Origin: Tabrizicola sp.
GTDB taxonomy: Bacteria > Pseudomonadota > Alphaproteobacteria > Rhodobacterales > Rhodobacteraceae
DNA length: 64,000 bases
Assembly (NCBI RefSeq): GCF_016792905.1
Contig: NZ_JAEULP010000065.1
Span: 1-64,000, forward strand
Direction: 5' to 3'
The notes beneath the pieces are model-generated. The model saw only the letters and a program-made list of their open reading frames with translations, had not been told where the DNA came from and ran no database searches. Position 1 is the first letter of the stretch. Each line of letters starts with the position of its first letter. Position numbers and translations under genes: made by a program. This document shows, piece after piece, positions 58,640 through 64,000 of this stretch.

Positions 58640-59878
58640 ATGAAACTCAAGGACCTCGAAATCTTTGTCGTCGCGCCCCCTTTCCCCGGCTGGGGCGGGC
58701 GCTACTGGATCTTCCCGAAGCTCACCACCGACACCGGGATCGTTGGCTACGGCGAATGCTATGCCTCGACCGTCGGCCCCAAGGCGATGCGCGCGGTGAT
58801 CGAGGATGTGTTCGAACGGCACATGCAGGGCGAGAATCCGGAAAACATCGAGCTGATGTTCCGCCGCGTCTATTCCTCCGGCTTCACCCAGCGCCCCGAT
58901 CCCACCGTGATGGGTGCCTTTGCGGGGCTGGAGATCGCCTGTTGGGACATCCTCGGCAAGGCCCGCAACCGGCCGGTCTGGGCGCTCCTTGGCGGGAAGA
59001 TGAACGACCGCATCCGCAGCTACACCTACCTCTACCCGGAACCCGGCCAGGAATCCGCCGAGTTCTGGGTCAGCCCGGAAATGGCCGCCCAAGCCGCCGC
59101 CCGCTTCATGGACCTGGGCTTCACCGCCGTCAAATTCGACCCCGCCGGCCCCTACACCATCCGCGGCGGGCATGAACCGGCAATGTCCGACATCAGCCGC
59201 TCCGTCGCCTTCTGCAAGGCGATCCGCGAGGCGGTGGGCGACCGCGTCGACCTTCTCTTCGGCACCCATGGCCAGTTCACCACGCCGGGCGCGATCCGCC
59301 TTGGCCGCGAACTCGAACCCTACAACCCGCTCTGGTATGAAGAACCCATCCCCCCCGACAACCTCCTCGAATTCGCCGAAGTTGCGAAATCCGTCCGCGT
59401 TCCCCTCGCCACAGGTGAGCGCCTGACCACCAAGGCCGAATTCGGCACCCTCCTCCGCGCCGGGGGCGTCAAGATCCTGCAACCCGCGCTTGGCCGCGTC
59501 GGCGGCATCTGGGAGGCGAAGAAGATCGCCGCCATGGCCGAAATCTTCAACGCCGAGATGGCCCCGCACCTCTACGCGGGTCCAGTGGAATGGGCCGCCA
59601 ACGTCCACCTCTCCACCTCGATCCCGAACCTCCTGATCGCGGAAACCATCGAGACCGGCGGCGCCTTCCACCAACGGCTCATCCGCAACTCGATCCGCTG
59701 GGAAGACGGCTACATCCTGCCCCCCGAAGCCCCCGGCCTTGGCATCGACTTCGACGAGGATGTCGCCCGCGCCCACCCCTACACCGGCACCGCCCTGCAC
59801 CTGCAGATGCAGGAGGCACCCTGCGACTATCGCCACGGCAACCGCTTCGAAGGCGGCGCCCCCAGCACGCCCACCTGA
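58640..59878 (+). CDS. mandelate racemase/muconate lactonizing enzyme-family protein
   Basis: 412-residue enolase-superfamily enzyme. The N-terminal capping domain (MKLKDLEIFVVAPPFPGWGG) and TIM barrel are recognisable: GAFAGLEIACWDILGKA, the FTAVKFDPAG lysine-bearing strand, WYEEPIPPDN metal ligand, VPLATGERLTTKAEFG and the acidic/His region LQPALGRVGGIWEAKKIAAM followed by MAPHLYAGPV. Probable sugar-acid dehydratase, cycloisomerase or racemase; the exact reaction cannot be assigned. The start at 58640 follows AGAGGGGACC. A TTGACA (58491-58496) in the 279-base gap upstream is a -35 candidate without a good -10. Confidence 0.85.
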   Translation: MKLKDLEIFVVAPPFPGWGGRYWIFPKLTTDTGIVGYGECYASTVGPKAMRAVIEDVFERHMQGENPENIELMFRRVYSSGFTQRPDPTVMGAFAGLEIACWDILGKARNRPVWALLGGKMNDRIRSYTYLYPEPGQESAEFWVSPEMAAQAAARFMDLGFTAVKFDPAGPYTIRGGHEPAMSDISRSVAFCKAIREAVGDRVDLLFGTHGQFTTPGAIRLGRELEPYNPLWYEEPIPPDNLLEFAEVAKSVRVPLATGERLTTKAEFGTLLRAGGVKILQPALGRVGGIWEAKKIAAMAEIFNAEMAPHLYAGPVEWAANVHLSTSIPNLLIAETIETGGAFHQRLIRNSIRWEDGYILPPEAPGLGIDFDEDVARAHPYTGTALHLQMQEAPCDYRHGNRFEGGAPSTPT

Positions 59879-59946
59879 CCGCCGGATCCGCGGCAGCGCC
59901 GTCCGAGTGGCTCGATGCCACGAGGACGGCTCTCTGTCTGAAGACA

Positions 59947-60023
59947 TGGCGGGCCCAGGAGGACTCGAACCCCCAACCTCGGACTTAGAAGGTCCTTGCT
60001 CTATCCAGTTGAGCTATGAGCCC
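59947..60023 (-). tRNA. tRNA-Arg (anticodon TCT)
   Basis: 77-base minus-strand tRNA including an encoded CCA. The acceptor GGGCTCA pairs with TGGGCCC, followed by discriminator G and CCA. D-arm TAGCTCAACTGGATAGAGCA, anticodon loop CTTCTAA (anticodon TCT, decoding AGA/AGG) and T-arm GGGTTCGAGTCC are intact. It is convergent with the enolase-family gene. AGA and AGG are rare codons in this GC-rich genome, so a single copy would suffice. Confidence 0.96.
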
Positions 60024-60054
60024 GCGCCCCCGCCTTTTGGGCCAAGGGAAAGGA

Positions 60055-60525
60055 TCAGGCAAGCACCTTCGTCATGTAGACCGAGTTCGGGTCAAGGACG
60101 TATCCCTCGAACGGCGGGCATTCGGTGAACCCGGCCCGCTCGTAAAGCCGCCGGGCCGGTTCGAACATCGGTTGCGACCCGGTTTCCAGGCTCAGCCGGG
60201 TGAACCCCGTCGCAAGCGCCTCGGCCATAAGATGCGCCAGCATCGCCCGCGACAACCCGCGCCCGCGCACCTCGGCCAGGACATGCATCGACTTGATCTC
60301 GGCATGGCTCGGGTCAATCCGCTTGAACGCGCCCATGCCGACCGGTGTGCCCGCCTCGCGCATAACGTAAAAGGCGATCTGCGGCTGGTCGAGCTCCGAG
60401 GCATCCATCATGTGAATGCTCTCCGGCGGGGTATCGGCATGCATGTCGGCTGTATGCCTTTCCATCAGCAGCGCCAGATCAGGGCCGGTCGGCCGCTCGC
60501 GCGTGATGGTCAGATCGGGCGCCAT
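60055..60525 (-). CDS. GNAT-family N-acetyltransferase
   Basis: 156-residue GNAT protein. The acetyl-CoA motif A is MHVLAEVRGRGLSRAMLAHL (about 90-109), preceded by PVGMGAFKRIDPSHAEIKSM, and the C-terminal RRLYERAGFTECPPFEGYVL with the conserved Tyr. This form resembles the small acetyltransferases often annotated as YafP/ElaA-type, substrate unknown. It starts directly after the stop of the NDUFS4-like gene (no gap), so the two share a transcript with the complex I-related gene first. Confidence 0.85.
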   Translation of the reverse strand: MAPDLTITRERPTGPDLALLMERHTADMHADTPPESIHMMDASELDQPQIAFYVMREAGTPVGMGAFKRIDPSHAEIKSMHVLAEVRGRGLSRAMLAHLMAEALATGFTRLSLETGSQPMFEPARRLYERAGFTECPPFEGYVLDPNSVYMTKVLA

Positions 60526-60837
60526 TCAGTGCGTCCAGGCGCCCTTGCGGTCGGTGGCAAAATTCTCGCCATAGCCGCGCGCACGGATGTTGGCCTTGCG
60601 CGGCTTCGGCGCGACGAGGTCAAACTCCAGCCCCTTCTCGGTGGCATAGGCCTCGGCCGCCTCGCGGGTCTCGAAGCGCAGCCGCACCTGAGCCTGCGTG
60701 TCCCCGGACGAGGTCCAGCCCATCAGCGGGTCCACCTCGCGTTCCGAGGCAGGCGCAAACTCCAGCACCCATTGATGCGTCTTGGCAGTACCGGACTGCA
60801 TGGCGGTCTTGGCGGGCTGGTAGATGCGGGCGCGCAT
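60526..60837 (-). CDS. NDUFS4-like NADH dehydrogenase (complex I) accessory subunit
   Basis: 103-residue protein of the ETC complex I subunit (NDUFS4) family, an accessory subunit shared by alphaproteobacteria and mitochondria. Family features are [20 protein letters not shown], the HQWVLEF strand, [20 protein letters not shown] and [17 protein letters not shown] with the basic C-terminal [14 protein letters not shown]. Length fits. The ATG at 60837 is preferred to TTG at 60843. The main nuo operon is not in the window. Confidence 0.92.
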   Translation of the reverse strand: MRARIYQPAKTAMQSGTAKTHQWVLEFAPASEREVDPLMGWTSSGDTQAQVRLRFETREAAEAYATEKGLEFDLVAPKPRKANIRARGYGENFATDRKGAWTH

Positions 60838-60914
60838 GGGCAAATCCTCTGAACCTGCGCCCTGTGTTATTCCGAACGCCGGGCCAAGCGCAAGCGCGAG
60901 CTGCGCCGGAAAAG

Positions 60915-60971
60915 GCTGCCGGTCGACGTCTGGGAGTGTGGGGTGGGGTAGGGTCGACGCCGACCGGCAGC
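60915..60971. repeat. hairpin with a G-quadruplex motif in its loop
   Basis: GCTGCCGGTCG (60915-60925) is perfectly complementary to CGACCGGCAGC (60961-60971). The 35-base loop holds four G-runs, GGG, GGGG, GGGG and GGG (60932-60953), spaced 5, 1 and 2 bases, which is a textbook intramolecular G-quadruplex motif on the plus strand. There is no T-run. It lies upstream of the NDUFS4-like gene start and downstream of the methyltransferase gene, so it may affect the 5-prime end of one or the 3-prime end of the other. Confidence 0.55.
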
Positions 60972-61049
60972 GGAAGTTGCTGCTTGCCCAGTCAGCATCC
61001 CTGAAGCGAAGCGAAAAATCAACCTAAAGTTGCATTGATTCCCGCGAAA

Positions 61050-61913
61050 TCAGCCGCCACGCCTTTGCAGCAGGCAGATCATGTAGTGGTTGTAGCGGCG
61101 AAATGCCTCGGACGTGCGGCTGGTGCCGGTCAGCCTCTGCATCAGGTTGTCCCGCCGCTTGCGCGACAGGAAGACCCCGACCAGCCGCGCCAGCGCCCAA
61201 TGCGCGGCGGGCCGTTTGCTGTGGATTTCATCCGACACGCGAGTGACCCCATGGCCAAGGACGTGGAACAGGGCCTGTTCCAGGTCGATCGAGGGCGCGA
61301 CTGCGGCCGTGATGTCCTCTTCCGCCGCGGTATGGAAGGCCGAAGCCGCGACTGTCTCGCGGAAGTTTGTCAGGCGATGCCCGCCCCCCGCCTGCGGCCC
61401 TTCGGACCGGCGGCCCTGATAGGCTTCGGTGCGGAAGCAGTCGGCGATCAGCACCATTCCGCCCGGGGCCAGAAGCTTTGCGCATTTCGGCAGGCTTTCG
61501 GACATCGGGATGTACTGGAAACTTTCCGAGAACAGGCACAGGTCAAAGGGCCCCTGGCCCGGGAACGCCTCGAAAGTGGTCTCATGCACCACCGCCCCCT
61601 TCGCCGTCTCGCGGCAGCGCGCCGCCAGGAAGGGCGAGGGCACGACGATCTCCACCGAATGCCCCAGCGCCAGAAGCTTCTTCGCCGTCTCGCCCGCGCC
61701 GCCCCCGATGTCCAGGATGCGCAACGGTCCCTTGGGCAGATAGCCGAACAGCTTCGCCGTATAGGCATCCTGCGCGGTCCGCAGGTTGCCAGCCGTCACC
61801 TCAAGCCCGGTCCACAGCCCGTAATGCAGGTTCTCGGCGCCGGTCAGCCAGCGGATGAACGCCAGCCCCACGTCCAGGCCGACCGCCCGCGTATCGATCT
61901 TCTTCGACATCAT
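61050..61913 (-). CDS. SAM-dependent methyltransferase
   Basis: About 287-residue class I methyltransferase. Motif I is [20 protein letters not shown] (about 66-85), followed by [14 protein letters not shown] (motif II region), [15 protein letters not shown] (motif IV) and [13 protein letters not shown] (motif VI). The N-terminal [17 protein letters not shown] and the C-terminal [13 protein letters not shown] resemble cyclopropane-fatty-acid-synthase-like or sterol-type methyltransferases, but the substrate is not clear. The start at 61913 or 61910; GAGG is 3 to 6 bases upstream, slightly close. Divergent from uvrB. Confidence 0.85.
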   Translation of the reverse strand: MMSKKIDTRAVGLDVGLAFIRWLTGAENLHYGLWTGLEVTAGNLRTAQDAYTAKLFGYLPKGPLRILDIGGGAGETAKKLLALGHSVEIVVPSPFLAARCRETAKGAVVHETTFEAFPGQGPFDLCLFSESFQYIPMSESLPKCAKLLAPGGMVLIADCFRTEAYQGRRSEGPQAGGGHRLTNFRETVAASAFHTAAEEDITAAVAPSIDLEQALFHVLGHGVTRVSDEIHSKRPAAHWALARLVGVFLSRKRRDNLMQRLTGTSRTSEAFRRYNHYMICLLQRRGG

Positions 61914-61993
61914 GCACCTCTTGCCCGTGCCTTAGCCGCTTCGGCCCGCCGCGGCAACGGTTTCGCCGGTCAGGAGGATCAGCCCTTGAAACG

Positions 61994-62008
61994 GAACAAA
62001 AACGGATC
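61994..62008. promoter_or_regulatory. possible LexA (SOS) box upstream of uvrB
   Basis: GAAC-N7-GATC differs by one base from the alphaproteobacterial LexA consensus GAAC-N7-GAAC (written GTTC-N7-GTTC on the other strand). It lies 37 bases before the uvrB ATG and directly after a TTGAAA (61986-61991) that could be the -35. uvrB is a common SOS gene, so the position fits repression. The -10 is poor. Confidence 0.45.
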
Positions 62009-62045
62009 AAATCTGTCCTGCCCCGACTCTGCCAAGGGACCGGCC

Positions 62046-64000
62046 ATGCCCCACAACAACTCAAACGCCCTGACCGACCGCCCCGACGTCCTGACAAAGC
62101 CCAAGCTTGAGGGCGGTCGCCGCTTCGTCATGCAGACCCCATTCCAGCCTGCCGGGGACCAGCCCACGGCCATCGTCGAACTGACCGCCGGGGTGAATGC
62201 AGGCGAGAGGGACCAGGTCCTGCTGGGCGCGACCGGCACCGGCAAGACCTTCACCATGGCCAAGGTGATCGAGGAAACCCAGCGCCCCGCCATCATCCTG
62301 GCGCCCAACAAGACGCTTGCGGCCCAGCTTTACGGCGAATTCAAGGGCTTCTTTCCCGAAAACGCCGTCGAATACTTCGTCAGCTACTATGACTACTACC
62401 AGCCCGAAGCCTATGTCGCCCGCACCGACACCTATATCGAGAAGGAATCCCAGATCAACGAACAGATCGACCGGATGCGCCACTCCGCTACCCGGGCGCT
62501 TCTGGAACGCGACGACGTTATCATCGTCGCCTCCGTCTCCTGCATCTACGGCATCGGCTCGGTCGAGACCTATTCGGCGATGACCGTCGACCTGGTCGTC
62601 GGCCAGCTATACGACCAGCGCAAGGTGATGGCCGACCTCGTCGCCCAGCAGTACCGCCGCCTTGATGGCGCCTTCCAGCGCGGCGCCTTCCGGGTGCGTG
62701 GCGACTCCCTGGAAGTCTGGCCCGCCCACCTGGAAGACCGCGCCTGGCGCTTCTCCTTCTTCGGCGAGGAGTTGGAGGCGATCACCGAATTCGACCCCCT
62801 GACCGGCGCCAAGACCGACAGCTTCAAGCAGATCCGCATCTACGCCAACAGCCACTACGTCACCCCCCGACCCACGCTGCAACAGGCGATCACCGGCATC
62901 AAGGACGAGCTGTTTCACCGCCTCAAGCAGCTGGAAGCCGAGGGAAAACTACTCGAAGCCCAACGCCTCGAACAGCGCACCCGCTTCGACCTCGAAATGC
63001 TGGAGGCCACCGGCTCCTGCGCCGGGATCGAGAACTATTCCCGCTATCTCACCGGCCGCGCCCCCGGTGAGCCGCCGCCGACGCTCTTCGAATTCATCCC
63101 CGACAATGCCATCGTCTTCGCCGACGAAAGCCACGTCTCCGTCCCCCAGATCGGCGGCATGTACCGCGGCGACTTCCGCCGCAAGTTCACCCTCGCCGAA
63201 CACGGCTTCCGCCTCCCCTCCTGCATGGACAACCGCCCCCTCAAGTTCGAGGAATGGGACGCCATGCGCCCGCAGAGCGTCTTCGTCTCCGCCACCCCGG
63301 CGGCCTGGGAGATCGAGCAAACCGGCGGCGTCTTCACCGAACAGGTGATCCGCCCGACCGGCCTCCTCGACCCCCCCGTCGAAATCCGTCCCGTGGAGAT
63401 GCAGGTCGACGACCTCCTCGACGAAATCCGCAAGGTTTCCGCCCGGGGCCTCCGCACCCTCGTCACCGTCCTGACCAAGCGCATGGCCGAGGACCTGACC
63501 GACTACCTGCACGAACAGGGCATCCGGGTGCGCTACATGCACTCCGACATCGACACGCTGGAACGCATCGAAATCCTCCGCGACCTCCGCCTCGGTGCCT
63601 TCGACGCGCTGGTCGGGATCAACCTTCTGCGCGAGGGTCTGGACATCCCGGAATGCGGGCTGGTGGCGATCCTCGATGCGGATAAAGAGGGCTTCCTGCG
63701 CTCGGAAACCTCCCTCATCCAGACCATCGGCCGCGCCGCCCGCAACGCCGATGGCCGGGTGATCATGTATGCCGACCGGATCACCGGGTCGATGGAACGC
63801 GCGCTGACCGAAACCAACCGCCGCCGCGAAAAGCAGGAGGCCTACAACCTGGCGCACGGCATCACGCCCGAGACGGTGAAGAAGAACGTCGAGGACGTGC
63901 TGGCGGGCCTCTGGCAGGGCGACACCGACCAGAGCCGGATCACCACCCGCGTCGACAAGCCGATGGTCGGCCAGAACCTCGCCGCCCATCTGGATGCGCT
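62046..64000 (+). CDS. uvrB: excinuclease ABC subunit B (partial)
   Basis: DNA damage-recognition helicase subunit of nucleotide excision repair. The visible 651 codons cover most of the protein: Walker [20 protein letters not shown] (about 58-76), the beta-hairpin [23 protein letters not shown]-like box as [22 protein letters not shown], and the helicase C motifs ([24 protein letters not shown]). The reading frame runs off the window edge without a stop, so the UvrC-binding C-terminus is missing only because the window ends. ATG at 62046 gives a short N-terminal extension before the [11 protein letters not shown] start of the family. A LexA-like box lies upstream. Confidence 0.97.
   Translation, partial: MPHNNSNALTDRPDVLTKPKLEGGRRFVMQTPFQPAGDQPTAIVELTAGVNAGERDQVLLGATGTGKTFTMAKVIEETQRPAIILAPNKTLAAQLYGEFKGFFPENAVEYFVSYYDYYQPEAYVARTDTYIEKESQINEQIDRMRHSATRALLERDDVIIVASVSCIYGIGSVETYSAMTVDLVVGQLYDQRKVMADLVAQQYRRLDGAFQRGAFRVRGDSLEVWPAHLEDRAWRFSFFGEELEAITEFDPLTGAKTDSFKQIRIYANSHYVTPRPTLQQAITGIKDELFHRLKQLEAEGKLLEAQRLEQRTRFDLEMLEATGSCAGIENYSRYLTGRAPGEPPPTLFEFIPDNAIVFADESHVSVPQIGGMYRGDFRRKFTLAEHGFRLPSCMDNRPLKFEEWDAMRPQSVFVSATPAAWEIEQTGGVFTEQVIRPTGLLDPPVEIRPVEMQVDDLLDEIRKVSARGLRTLVTVLTKRMAEDLTDYLHEQGIRVRYMHSDIDTLERIEILRDLRLGAFDALVGINLLREGLDIPECGLVAILDADKEGFLRSETSLIQTIGRAARNADGRVIMYADRITGSMERALTETNRRREKQEAYNLAHGITPETVKKNVEDVLAGLWQGDTDQSRITTRVDKPMVGQNLAAHLDA

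Noticed and set aside
1..64000. CRISPR array, IS element, prophage or plasmid origin
   Set aside because: No spaced direct repeats, transposase, integrase, phage structural genes or replication initiator was recognised in the window.

Overview
This is a GC-rich chromosomal window from an alphaproteobacterium, most likely order Rhodobacterales (Rhodobacter/Paracoccus-like). The evidence is a GcrA cell-cycle regulator, a BztABCD-type acidic amino-acid transporter, a luxR-luxI pair, the mitochondrial-type assembly factor ATP12, an NDUFS4-like complex I subunit, and sequence matches to the alphaproteobacterial CtrA, FnrL and LexA motifs. I found no rRNA genes, insertion sequences, prophage or CRISPR array, and one tRNA gene. 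The last gene, uvrB, runs off the right edge.

Layout. 1-2.4 kb: rplQ, then an intact luxR-luxI quorum-sensing pair followed by the decayed remains of a second luxR. 2.4-6.1 kb: rarA, crcB, an RluC/D-type pseudouridine synthase and an ATP12-type chaperone. 6.1-11 kb: a bztABCD-like glutamate/glutamine/aspartate/asparagine ABC importer with an attenuator-like hairpin after the binding-protein gene. 11-12 kb: a GNAT acetyltransferase and a small cupin. 12-18.9 kb: a polyamine-type ABC importer (ATPase, binding protein, two permeases) ending in a short-chain dehydrogenase, divergent from an orphan LuxR-type regulator, with an acetylpolyamine amidohydrolase/HDAC-like gene beyond it. 19-24 kb: small conserved genes, an M48 lipoprotein protease, a Cys-rich protein behind an FNR-type site, a small His-bearing membrane protein, dgkA, a PRC-barrel protein and rimO. 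24-28 kb: an AsmA-like protein, gcrA and a Hint-domain protein. 28-32.5 kb: argD, argF, a group II PLP decarboxylase and a DUF1993 protein. 32.5-41.4 kb: an MFS permease, an EEP-type nuclease/phosphatase, hrpB, an MDR oxidoreductase, meaB, a DMT exporter and an ArsR-type gene with an apparent frameshift. 41.4-45 kb: rpmB, a small exported protein, a flavin-binding PNPOx-like protein and lepA.

45-47.8 kb is the accessory-looking part: a strikingly AT-rich gene for a secreted, Cys-rich HExxH protein with its own strong promoter, a Phd/RelE-type toxin-antitoxin pair with palindromic operators, a small glycine-rich lipoprotein, an entericidin-like peptide and a lipoprotein behind a full CtrA-type site. 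47.8-54.6 kb: purC, a PfkB-family sugar kinase, dtd, an exported protein, an acyl-CoA synthetase and an ABC exporter. 54.6-60 kb: a possible ATP-grasp-like protein, an overlapping three-gene operon (alpha/beta hydrolase, serine/threonine dehydratase, and a PcaD-like protein lacking the usual nucleophile serine), an enolase-superfamily enzyme and tRNA-Arg(TCT). 60-64 kb: a second GNAT protein, the NDUFS4-like subunit, a hairpin with a G-quadruplex motif in its loop, a methyltransferase and uvrB behind a LexA-like site.

Most of the window is ordinary housekeeping and transport. The points that most deserve a second look are the decayed luxR beside luxI, the AT-rich secreted HExxH protein, the polyamine/LuxR/amidohydrolase cluster, the paired palindromes in the rpmB promoter, the CtrA and FNR sites, and the nucleophile-less hydrolase. 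None of these is proof of a new system.
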